Assembly: GCA_026874595.1 (NCBI GenBank)
Contig: CM049311.1
Coordinates: forward strand, 14,229,676 to 14,293,675
DNA from: Sipunculus nudus
Taxonomy: Eukaryota; Annelida; Sipuncula; Golfingiida; Sipunculidae
Length of the DNA stretch: 64,000 nucleotides
Direction of reading: 5' to 3'
Part shown: positions 12,907 through 23,102 of the stretch, piece after piece
How the letters are laid out: every line of letters begins with the position of its first letter
Position numbering within the stretch: the first letter of the stretch is position 1
Made by a program: the position numbers and the translations under genes
Notes under the pieces: model-generated
Told to the model about the DNA's origin: nothing
Databases searched by the model: none
What the model saw: the letters and a program-made list of their open reading frames with translations, nothing else

Positions 12907-15900
12907 TAGCGAACCTGTGAGCTTATGCGATGGTGCGGCGTCGTGTGTCGTGCGTCTTGCGTTGTATGTCGTCCGTCGTCTGTACGTTAACCATAGCTAT
13001 CTCAATAACGGCAGGAGCTAGCATCACCAAATTTTTTGCAAATATTCAGTCATCCAAAAAACTATATCGGATTTTGTTTATTTTTTTCTAACTGCATTTT
13101 CTTAGATTTTATAGGGAAAAAGCTAAAAAACCTTTAAAAATCTTCTTCTCCGAAACTGTCCAGCCAAATTGTCCAATATTTCACAGATATGATCCCTGGA
13201 ACAATCTTTCTCAAGTTTGTTCGAATGGTTCCAGTTTGGAGATTTTTGGCTGAGTTACAGGAGGTTGAACTTTGTTTACTGTGCAAAAAAGCATATTAAA
13301 ATTTAAATCTCAGAAATGGCTGGAGCTATTATCACCAAATTTTATGCCAATGTTGGTCACATAGGTCATATCTGAAATTGAGGTATTGGTGGCGCCACCT
13401 GCATCGGCCTTTTTTGTACGGGGTCATCAGTGCCTGTATCACACTGAGGGCTACAAAAAACTTCTTCTTTGAAACCATAAGGCCAAAATGTTTAATATCG
13501 CACAGAAATGATCCTAGGGTAGTGTTTTCTGAAGTTTGTTCAAATGGTCTCTTTTCATTGACTTTTGGCTAAGTTATGGGAAGCTGAATGTAGTCATATG
13601 CCATAACAGCCCATTTTAGCTCAGTGGCTACAAAGATCTTCTTCTCAAAAACCACTGGGCCAAATTCTTAAATCTCACACATTAATTATCCTCAGATGTT
13701 GATAATTCAAGTTTGTTCAAATGGTTTTGGTTCAGTGCTTTTTGGCTGAGTTACAGGAAGCTGAACTTAGCAAGTTTGCTGTATCTTCCTATATGAGTTA
13801 TAAACCTGTGAAACGTGTTTCGACTGATGCCACTGAAGCCAGTTTGTTAAATATTTTACAAGAATAATCCCTACAATAATTCTTATAATAATTGTCATTA
13901 ATGGTTCCACATGAATGATTTTTGGCTGAATTATGGAGATTGAATTGAGTCATTTTACCATATATGTTAGCTGTGCTATGCTGTTACATCTAGCCTGGCA
14001 CCAGTTTATCAGCATCTATTACATCATGCCACTAGACATTTAGATTTCAGGTTATCTTTGGTTGATATTGACAAGAATGTTTTTTAAAAGCTTTTAAAAA
14101 ATTTATATTTTTGATTCAAGTTATTCATCGTACCAGGCAATGTTACAATCATGGATATTCACCTCTCTGTGGCTGTATAAAGACAACTGTATGTGGATAT
14201 AAATTATTGGTATCCCTACTCAACTTAATTCAATAAATTGCCATCAATGAGATATATCTGTATTTTAATTTTGCATTCAGTATGCATCCGTAATAATTTT
14301 TTACATGTATTTCTGTTGTTTTTTTTTTATAAAAAGTCAGCTGAAAAGCATTTTGTATTGGGAAAATAAATTTCAAAGTTATTTCAAGTAGGGACCACTT
14401 CTGTGTTCAGATGGCAGCACTTGGTTTACCATTGGCATATTGCCAGTGCCTTGATGTTGGCCATTAGCCAAGATGATGTCAGCTCTATAAATAGTTTTAG
14501 CACAGTGCCAGGATTGGAAGAAGTGCAGCCAGGTACAGGTCAAGAGTTCACTCAGTGCAGTAGCTGCATTCTATTTATAGCTTTTCTATTTATAGCTATG
14601 ATGCTCACTGCATCATATTTGGCACCAAAGTTCAGCTTGAATCTATTTATAGCTTTGGCAGACTGTCAACTGTGTCAGATTATGCAACAGGTCAAGAGTT
14701 CACTCCGTGCAGCCAGGTACAGGTCAAAAGTTCACTCAGTCTAGCCAGGTGCAGGTAACGAGTTCACTCAGTGCAGTAGCTTGAGGCAGCAATTTGTCAC
14801 AGGTCACTCTGGGGCAACTTCCTTACTCACCTAAGCCTTGTCAGCCCTGTGCATCAAACTCTGGGGATGTTTGATGTATTGGACTGATATTTTGACATGT
14901 CTGTGCATCTTTGATGGTATTCTCTTTTACAAGACAGGTGGTGCCACCTACATTGACTTTTGCAGTGTATGCACCTGCTTATTTCTACAGAAGAATTTGA
15001 TACATCAGCCTAAAATTGGGCATGTTTATACATATTGGGTAGCTTTATAGTGTACAAGACTGGTGGCGCCACCTACAATAATTTTTGCACAGTGTATGTC
15101 CCTGTTTATGTCACAGGACAGGAGGAGTTTGACATATCAGTCTGACATTGGGCATATTTATATATCTCTTTGTTGTATATAAGACTGTTGGTGCCAGCTA
15201 CAATCATTGTATCCGCCAAAACAGAGTTTTGCCGATACTTTGTTTTCAGTCAGATGCCGACTCTGCCGCCATCGCCACATAGGTTTCCAGAGAACTCCTC
15301 CATAACCACTGGGCAAAATTTTTCAAAATTTGAATTATGATCGGTCACGTGAACTGTTGCGCCCTCATTTTTGGTTGACCTTTGACCTTTCCTCTTTGCC
15401 CAGCGTCCATTTGTGCGTCTGTTTCCACACATAAACTCACACATCTCGGGAACTGTTTGACCGATCAGGCTAAAAATTTTGCACAAATGTAGCCCTTTGA
15501 TAGCTTTATAACATACACTAAAAATGGTGGCGCCACCTGCAACCATTTTTGCACAGCGTCCATCTGTTCATCTGCCTTGGGATAATATCACTCATATCTC
15601 AGCAGTGGTTGACTTTTCCACCTGAAATTTTGTAGGTTTATACATCCTGGACAGCTTTGTCAATTTTATGACCTGTGGCGCCACCTACATTCACATTTAC
15701 TCTGCAGACATCCATGCTCATATCTCGGAAACCATTTGACTGATTGGGCCAAAAATTTGCATGTGTATAGATCTCACATAGCTCTTCATCATAGGTAAAA
15801 CTGGTGGCGCCACCTATAACCATTAATGCACAGCGTCCATCTGTTCATCTGCCTTGGGATAAAATCACTCATATCTCAGCAGTGGTTTAACTTTTACACC

Positions 15901-16560
15901 TGAAATTTTGCAGGTTTATACATCCTGGACAGCTTTCTCGATTTAATGACAGGTGCACCACCGACATTCACATTTACTCTGCAGACATCCAAGCTCATAT
16001 CTCAGGAACAGTTTGACTGATTGGGCCAAAATTTTACTTGTATATAGATCTCACATAGCTCTTCAACATAGGCAAAACTGGTGGCGCCACCTGCAACCAC
16101 TTATGCACAGCATCCATCTGTTCATCTGCCTTGGGATAAGATCATTCATATCTCAGCAGTGGTTTGACTTATCCACCTGAAATTTTGCAGGTTTATACAT
16201 CCTGGACAATTTTCTCAATTTTATGACAGGTGGCACCGCCTACATTCCTGTTTAAGCTGCAGACATCCATGCTTATATGCAACACACCTCACTCTTTTCC
16301 CCTTGCCAATTAATCCATGCGTCACTTCACCTGTCCCACTCTGATTTCTGCGGATACACATAGTCGCTTGTCAACTACCCATATTCTGGTTTTAAAATGT
16401 CCTAGTCTGAAACTTGCAGGTTTGAAATGTCCCTTTTGCTGAAATCATAATGACTAAGGTAGATATGCATGACTTAAGAGGATCAATATTAAATTTTAAA
16501 ATAAACCTCCTTTCATACTCCTAAACTTTGCACAGGTTCGCATTAGGCCTGTAGGCCTTG
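12907..16560 (+). mobile_element. Family B rolling-circle element, copy B2, inserted in A2
   Basis: The left end TAGCGAACCTGTGAGC and right end CACAGGTTCGCATTAGG, then AGGCCTGTAGGCCTTG, form an exact 11-bp subterminal inverted repeat (GCGAACCTGTG / CACAGGTTCGC) plus a 3' hairpin. The flanks rejoin to uninterrupted A-family sequence: left flank ...AACCTCAATTTT, right flank TTTATTAAAAATC. The insertion lies within a T tract without a long duplication, as expected for T^T-targeting Helentrons. The body includes several repeats of a 'tt.ggctgagttac.gg' unit (13200-13960) and carries Helitron C1 at 15212-16389. No protein-coding domain is visible. Confidence 0.7.
15212..16389 (+). mobile_element. 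Non-autonomous Helitron, copy C1, inserted in B2
   Basis: It starts TCCGCCAAAACAGAGTTTTG after an A and ends CTGG before a T: the canonical TC...CTRR ends and A^T target of Helitrons. Its length (1178 bp) is almost that of C2 (1173 bp), and both share the same head and tail. The interior has about three 277-bp direct repeats (the GCACAGCGTCCATCTG mark recurs at 15551, 15828 and 16105). Each carries two GGTGGCGCCACC-like palindromes. The 3' hairpin is decayed in this copy. No Rep/helicase coding capacity is present. Confidence 0.7.
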
Positions 16561-18333
16561 TTTATTAAAAATCTATTTTCACACTTCAGGACTGCCTAAT
16601 ATCAAAACTACTCATCTGTTTTTCCTCATATTTACTTTAAATATTCCTTTATATAGTTCCTATGTACTTGCCAGAAATTAGGTCGGTATTATATAATTTT
16701 AAAAAGTTATGGGCCAAAACATATTGCACTTTGTAAAAAATCAGGAAAAATATTTGGTCACTTAACACAAAAAAATGTTAAAACTAGGGACTTTCTTCTG
16801 CAATATAAATTTAATTAATCAAAATTCATGGTTTGTTATTGACTTTAAGTCATCTGAGCTAAAGTCGTGGTTCATTGTCCGTCGTCTGTCCGTCAGTCCG
16901 TCCGTCCATCTGTAGATGTGGCACTTTTTGAAACCATAAGACCTAGGAATCCAAAATTCAGCAGAATGTTAGATGTCCCCAAGATCTCCTACCAAGCCGA
17001 AAACTGGGTCTTTGCGACTTTGTTCCTTTGAGAAATTAAGGAAAAACCCCATTTTTTTATTAAAAATCTATTTTCACACTTCAGGACTGCCTAATTATAA
17101 AAACTACTCATCTGTTTTTCCTCAAATTTACTCTAAATATTCCTCTATATAGTTCCTATGTACATGCAAGAAATTAGGTCTGTATTATATATTTTTAAAA
17201 AGTTATGGGCCACAACATATTGCACTTTGTAAAAAATCAGGAAAAATATTTGGTCACTTAACACAAAAAAATGTTAAAACTAGGGACTTTTCTTCAGTAA
17301 TATAAATTTAATTAATCAAATTTAATTGTATACCCAAAATTAGATCTTTTAAATTTTTTAAAATATTAGCAAAAATATAAAATAGGTACCTTAAATTTTG
17401 CCCAAATTTGACCATGGCATGTTTTTTTTCTCGTAAGTATATTTAATTTATTTTTCACAGCTTGGATAAATGTGGATTTAATCTGTTGAATTCTGAAATT
17501 TTAAAGTAAAAGCTTAAAATTTATTCTAATAATTGAAGATTTTTAGATGCTCTAATGTATTTGGATTTTGTACATCCAAGACCTCACTCTTGCTCACTAC
17601 AGCCTTGCCTCGGTAACATACCTTATTAGTGATGCAGCACTGGCAGAACGGCCCTGCTGTAATAAACATACACTTATTCTCATGGGACCTACCCTAACAT
17701 CCCCCCCCCCAGTTCCCCCCCCCCCCACACACACACACCACCACCTTACCAATTATATTGCAATACATGGTTTGTTATTGTCAACTATATTTCTTTAAAT
17801 GTAAAGCTGTTTTTGATCCAATGTGCACAACTTGAAATATTAAATCAAGAAGTAATCCAAGAGATGCCACATTGATCTGATGAAGCATTTTTAAGAAATT
17901 ATTTCCTTTTAAATAATTAAACAAAATATAATTTAACCCATCAGTAGGCATGATTTGATAATATATGAAGCAACTCATGGATAAATAAAGGTGCAATTTA
18001 AATTGTGAAATCTGGAGTGTTATTTTCATATATATTATTGCTTTGCAAAATTAAAAAATATATTTTACTAAAAAAAATATATCTGTGTGCATAATTTGAT
18101 GTTACCTGACTAAATTAAGTATAAATGTTGATGCAATTTAGATTTGTGAATCAATTCAAATATTCAGATATATATGATATACTGCAAATATATAGTAAAA
18201 TTTATAAACTTTAAAAAATGACTTTACAAAAGAAAAAATAGGATCATATGCAAATATTTGTTCATTATTTTCCTGTCTCAGTAGAATGGAAATTAAAGTT
18301 ATTTGCTTTGTTTTCTATCTCTCTGCCTGTTTT
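16561..18333 (+). repeat. Family A body units resumed after B2
   Basis: From 16561 the sequence matches the A1 body. Near 16846 a second unit begins with half of the head hairpin (GTCATCTGAGCTA), the TCCG/TCTG run and the 'cctaggaatccaaaattcag' body. The stretch 17568-17780 (CCTCACTCTTG..., poly-C, CAATACATGG) is echoed at 22190-22290, as expected for a repeated body unit on both sides of nested A3. After 17780 nothing specific is recognised. Confidence 0.5.
17701..17745 (+). repeat. Poly-C / (AC)n simple repeat
   Basis: Ten C, a short AGTT interruption, twelve C and then an (AC)n run. It lies at the place in the family A body that is also C-rich at about 22249-22266, so it is likely an expansion of an element-borne low-complexity tract. 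Confidence 0.8.
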
Positions 18334-18424
18334 TAGCTCAGCTGACTGAAAGTCATCTGAGCTATAGCGATCACTCTTTGTCTGTCGTCCGTCTGTCCGT
18401 CTGTCCGTCTGTCTGTCCGTTAAC

Positions 18425-20396
18425 CAGGCACAAATCGTAACCGCTGGACCTAGAACCTTGTAACTTGGGATTCTGAGAGGTCCATAAAAAAATCTCCTTG
18501 GAAACCAGAAATTAGGTCTCTGTTACCCATATCCTTCGAGCTATGTGGCCCAAAAGTACCCCCCAGAAAAGTCAAAAATTTCATACAAAAACTTCAATAT
18601 CTCATTAACTACTTGACTGATGGTCATGATTTTTGGCATACATATTGATCATGAGATGTTACATCACTTCCTGCAGACTGGTGGCGCCACCTGTATTTTT
18701 CGATTTTTTACGAATTTTTTTCTCTATTTTTGAGATTTTTAAAAATGTGAACATCTGTTAACAAGGCACAAATCATAAAGACTGGACTTAGAATCTTAAT
18801 TCTTGACACACTGAGAGGTCCATGAAAAATCTCCTTGGAAACCAGAAATTAGGTCTCTGTTACCCATATTCTTTGAGCTATGGGGCCCCAAAGTACCCCC
18901 CAGAATAGTAAAAAATTTCATACAAAAACTTCAATATCTCAATAACTACATCACTGATGGTCTTCATTTTTGGCATACATATTGATCATGAGATGTTCGA
19001 TCAGTTCCTACAGACTGGTGGCGCCACCTGTACTGTTTGATTTTTTACGATTTTTTCCTCTATTTTTGAGACCTTTGAGGATGCTGTCATCTGTTAGCGT
19101 GGCACAAATCGTAACGACTGGACCTAGAATCTTCATTTTCGACACACTGAGAGACCTATGAAAAGTCTCCATGGAAACCAGAAATTAGGTCTCTGTTACC
19201 CATATCCTTCGAGCTATGGGGCCCAAAATTATCCCCCAGAATAGTCAAAAATTTCATACAAAAACTTCAATATCTCATTAACTACATCACTGATGGTCAT
19301 GATTTTCGACATACATATTGATCATGAGATGTTTCATCAGTTTGTGCAGACTGGTGGCGCCACCTGTATTTTTCAATGTTCCTGAATTGTTTTCTCCATT
19401 TTTGAGACCTTTAAGGATGTAGTTATCTGTCAACAGGGTACAAATCGTAACGACTGGACCTAGAATCTTTGTTCTTGACACACAGGGAGACCCATGATAA
19501 GTCTCCATGGAAACCTGAAATTTGGTCTCTGTTACCCATATCCTTTGAGCTATGGCACTCCAAAGTACAGCTCAGAATAATGGAAAATTTGATACAAAAG
19601 CTAAAGTATCTGAACAACTAATGCAGAGATAACCATAATTGTTTGCATGGATATTGATCATGGAGTGTTTCATAAGTTTCTGCAGACTGGTGGCACCACC
19701 TGTATTTGTTCTGTTTTTTTTACGAAATTTTTCTGTATTTTTGAGACCTTTAAAGATATGAACATCTGTTAACAGTGCACAAATCATAAAAACTGGACCA
19801 AGAATCTTCATTCTTGACACACAGGGTGACCCATGAAAAGTCTCCATGGAAACTTGAAATTAGGTCTCTGTTACCCATATTCTTTAAGCTGTATGGGTCC
19901 AAAATACCCCCCCCCCCCAGAATAATGGAAAATTTGATACAAAAACTGCAGTATTTCAATAACTACAACACTGATGGTCATGATTTTTGGCATACATATT
20001 GATCATGAGCTGTTCCATCAGCTTCTGCAGACTGGGTGTGCCACCTCTATTTTTTTTCAAATTTTTACGAATTTTTTTCTTTTTTTGAGACTTTTAAAGA
20101 TGTGGTTATCTGTCAACAGGGTACAAATCGCAACAACTGGACCTAGAATCTTCATTCTTGTCATGCAAGGAGGCCCATGAAAGGTGCCTGTGGAAACTTG
20201 AAATTAGGTCTCTGTTACCCATATCCTTCAAGCTATAGGACTCCGAAGTATCCCTCAGAATAATGGACAATTTGATACAAAAACTGAAGTATCTGAACAA
20301 CTAATGCAGAGATCACCATGATTTTTTGCATGGATATTGCCCATTAAGTGTTTTTATTAGTTTCTGCAGACTGGTGGAGCCACCTGTATTTTTGTA
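18425..20396 (+). repeat. 338-bp tandem repeat array inside A3
   Basis: The marker CAAATC(G/A)(T/C)AA recurs at 18431, 18769, 19105, 19441, 19780 and 20124, spacings of 336-344 bp. Each unit includes 'gaaa.t.aggtctctgttacccatat', a CATACATATTGATCATGAG-like segment and a GGTGGCGCCACC-type palindrome (for example 18680 and 19017). Open frames on both strands repeat with the same period and have no protein signature, so they are by-products of the array. The sixth unit is split by Helitron C2 and resumes after 21569 with CTCTATTTTTGAGA. Confidence 0.85.
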
Positions 20397-21569
20397 TCCG
20401 CCAAAACGAAGTTTTGCGGATAATATGTTTTTGACCGAGTTCCTCCGCCGCGGCGGCGTTCGTTTCCAGAGAGCTCCTCGGAGACTAATGGACCGATTTT
20501 TCCCAAACTTACACCTATTATCGGGTCACATGTGAACTGGTGCCTAACCAATTTTCATTGACCTCTGACCTTTCCTCTTTATCCAGTGTCCATTTGTGGG
20601 TCTGTTTCCACTCATAAACCCTCATATCTCGGGAACCGTTTGATCGATCAGGAAATAAAATTGATACAAATGTAGCCCTTGGATTGCTTTATAACATACA
20701 CAAAAAATGGTGGCGCCACCTGTAACCATGTTTGCACAGTGTCCATCTGTTCATCTGCCTTGGGTTAAAATCACTCATATCTCTGCAGTGAATTGACTAA
20801 TTCACCTGAAATTCGTCATGTGTATACATCCAGGATAGCTTTCTTGATTTTATGACAGGTGGCGCCACCTACGTTCACGTTCACGCTGATGACATCCAAG
20901 CTTATATCTCGGGAACCGTTTGACTGATCAGGAAATAAAATTTATACAAATGTAGCCCTTTGATAGCTCTGTAACATACACAAAAAATGGTGGCGCCACC
21001 TGTAACAATGTTTGCACAGCGTCTGTCTGTTAGTCTGCCGTGGCCTTAAATTACTCATTTCTCTGTAGTGGTTCGACATAACTGCCTAAAATTTTGCAGG
21101 TTTATACATCGTGGACAGCTTTCTTGATTTTATGACAGGTGGCGCCACCTACATTCTAGTTAACGCTGGACACATCCAAGCTCATATCTCAGGAACCATT
21201 TGACCGATTGGGCCAAAATTGTGCATGTGTTTAGATCTCACATAGGTCTTTATCATACACAAAACTGGAGGGGTTACCTGCAAAGATTTTTGCACAGTGT
21301 TTGTCTGTTTGTCTGCCATGGGCAAAAATCGCTCATATACATGTAGTGGTTTGACTTTTCTGCCTAAAATTTTGCAGGTGTATACAACTTGGACAGCTTT
21401 CTGGATTTGTGGTAGGTGGCACCACCTACATACACATTTAGGCTGCAGACATCCATGCTAATATGCAACATACCTCACTCTATTTCCCCTTGCCACTCAA
21501 TCCATGCCTCACTATCCGATTTTGGCAGATACATGTAGTCACTTGTCGGATACCTGACAACTTTTCTAG
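20397..21569 (+). mobile_element. Non-autonomous Helitron, copy C2, inserted in A3 array
   Basis: The 5' end TCCGCCAAAACGAAG follows A; the 3' end CTAG precedes T. The 3' hairpin TTGTCGG-ATA-CC(T)GACAA ends about five bases before CTAG. The first bases fold on themselves (TATCCGC.AAAAC / GTTTT.GCGGATA). Flanking 338-bp repeat sequence continues on both sides, giving a clear insertion at A^T without duplication. It holds about three 278-280-bp internal repeats (GCACAG mark at 20734, 21014 and 21292) with GGTGGCGCCACC palindromes. No Rep/helicase frame is present. Confidence 0.8.
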
Positions 21570-21751
21570 TTTTAAAAGTTTACACATTTTTCTCTATTTT
21601 TGAGATATATAAATACAGACTAAATCTTGGCCTGTTGGTTAATCTGTTTGATGCTTCAGTTGAATGGGTATATACTACCATTCTGATGATAAAATTTCCT
21701 TTTGCGAATCTCTTCCCAGTCAGCTGAGCGTCATGACCCATGGGTCACTTG

Positions 21752-22902
21752 TTAAATATTTAAAGATAATTTCTTTTAAATTAAATTTTATCCTTTATGT
21801 ATATACAAGGGTGCTGTAACTCCCACCAGTCCCTGTAAGCTACATTGAATTTTATTCCGTATTCTGTATTAATATCCATAGGTGTTGTAACTCCTCCCCC
21901 CCCCCCAAGTCATTCAGCCCTAGTTTTAAGTTATTAGCATAAATATAAAATCAGTACCTTAAATTTTGCCCAACTTTGGCCATGGCACATTTTTTTCCTG
22001 TAAGTACTCTGGATTTAATTTTCACAGCATGAAAATAAAAGCTGTAAAATTAGGCTAGTTATTGAATTTTTTTGGAGGCTCTTGTAGTATTCCCTTACAT
22101 TGTCAAGCAGTCCACTTTGGTCACTGTAGGTCATTCAGTGCATCGCTATGCTCCTCTGATGTTATGTAATCCCATCACTGGGGCAAGCCCTCACTCTTGT
22201 TGAGCTTGATCACATTTTTTTTCAGCACTGAGCAGTTACAACAGAGACCCCTCCCCCACCCACCCCTTCAATACATGGGACTAATAAACAAGACGAATCT
22301 TATGATTTTAATGTTAAATAAATTCTTTTTGTTGAGACTTGGACAATTTAGATTTTTTTTTAAGAAAAAAAAAGTTCAGGAATTTAATCCTAATATTCAA
22401 ATGAGATAGATTTAAGATAGATTTAACAAGATTTAAGAAGATATAAATACTTTGTAGCATTTCATTCATATCTCTTAAAGTTGGCAGAGCCTAGGTGTGA
22501 ATAACACTGTTAAACTTAGTTTTAAAATCAGGAATATTAGTCAAACTTTGTGGGATTAATTTTTAACTATTATGGCCATATATTTAACTTTTGAAAACTT
22601 AATTACCTTCACACATTATTTGTTTATGAAATTTAACTTTTATTTAACACTTATTGTACTCCCATTTTTTCCCTAGGTGCATCACTAAATGGTTTCAGGC
22701 CAAAAATTTCATTTATTACACAGTGCATGTGCTTTAGCTCATGTCCATTATTCTATAATTTACAGAGGTCCATTTCAGCAGAACCATTTTCTCTTAGCTT
22801 TTCAAATGGTAATATACATGAAAAACCAAAAAAAATAAAATATTTTGCAGTTACTAATATTTTCCAAAATTCAGCTGAGTGATGTGACCCATGGGTCCCT
22901 TG
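21752..22902 (+). repeat. Right part of outer family A element A2
   Basis: The segment around 21915-22040 matches the A body (AAATTTTGCCCAACTTTGG, the CATGGCAC mark, CCTGTAAGTACT). A CCTCACTCTTG mark near 22190 echoes 17583. The end TCAGCTGAG...GACCCATGGGTC...CTTG finishes at 22902. Confidence 0.5.
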
Positions 22903-23066
22903 TTTACATTTTCCACTGTGGTAATAAAGTTACCTTTCTAAAATAGGTCAAATGAACAAGGGACTTTTCAATTTAACATTCAGTTTTGTCAATTTACATT
23001 TTGTCTACTTGTAAGTCTTGCTTGGTAACTGTCATATGATTGCATTCTTTGTTTCTTTTCTTTCAG

Positions 23067-23102
23067 CATTCATCAAGAGTGGAAAACATGTCAGAGGGAC
23101 AG
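23067..23102 (+). CDS. 36-nt microexon of the CUB-domain gene (candidate)
   Basis: A strong acceptor (TTTCTTTTCTTTCAG) and a strong donor (CAG then GTCAGT) enclose exactly 36 nt. In the frame required by the next exon it reads FIKSGKHVRGT plus the first base of a Glu codon, which the next exon completes to give GT-E-CDQ, so the phases match without a stop. Entry is also in phase 1, so the microexon could be skipped or included without changing frame. The peptide would lie just before the first Cys of CUB1, as a hydrophilic linker. No homologue is recognised. Support comes from splice-site quality and phase alone. The upstream exon it needs was not found in the window. Confidence 0.55.

Larger units (their letters stand above)
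18334..21751 (+). mobile_element. Family A rolling-circle element, copy A3, nested
   Basis: The left end is the family A head hairpin (TAGCTCAGCTGAC-TGAAA-GTCATCTGAGCTA) with a TCCG/TCTG tract. The right end is TCAGCTGAGCGTCATG, then ACCCATGGGTCACTTG, including the perfect palindrome GACCCATGGGTC. Its body differs from A1: about six tandem units of 338 bp (18425-20396), interrupted in the last unit by Helitron C2 (20397-21569). Families A1/A2 and A3 therefore share ends but not bodies, like subfamilies of rolling-circle elements. No coding capacity was recognised. Confidence 0.7.
12673..22902 (+). mobile_element. Outer family A element A2, a composite broken by nested insertions
   Basis: The left end at 12673 has the family A hairpin head (TAGCTCAGCTGAC...GTCATCTGAGCTA) and degenerate TCCG run. 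At about 12906 the body stops inside a T run and resumes at 16561 with the sequence that follows that point in A1 and at 17060 (TATTAAAAATCTATTTT). A second body unit with a partial head starts near 16846. Another complete family A element occupies 18334-21751, after which A-type body ('tttgcccaactttggccatgg') resumes. The right end TCAGCTGAGTGATGTGACCCATGGGTCCCTTG finishes at 22902. Left and right ends pair like nested brackets. That this is one original element is an inference; it could also be several adjacent fragments. Confidence 0.5.

Noticed and set aside
19287-20300. Repeated minus-strand frames (MFRYFSFCIK-like and MET(Y/F)HGSPCVSR-like)
   Set aside because: They recur with the 338-bp repeat period and start and stop at unit differences; by-products of the array.
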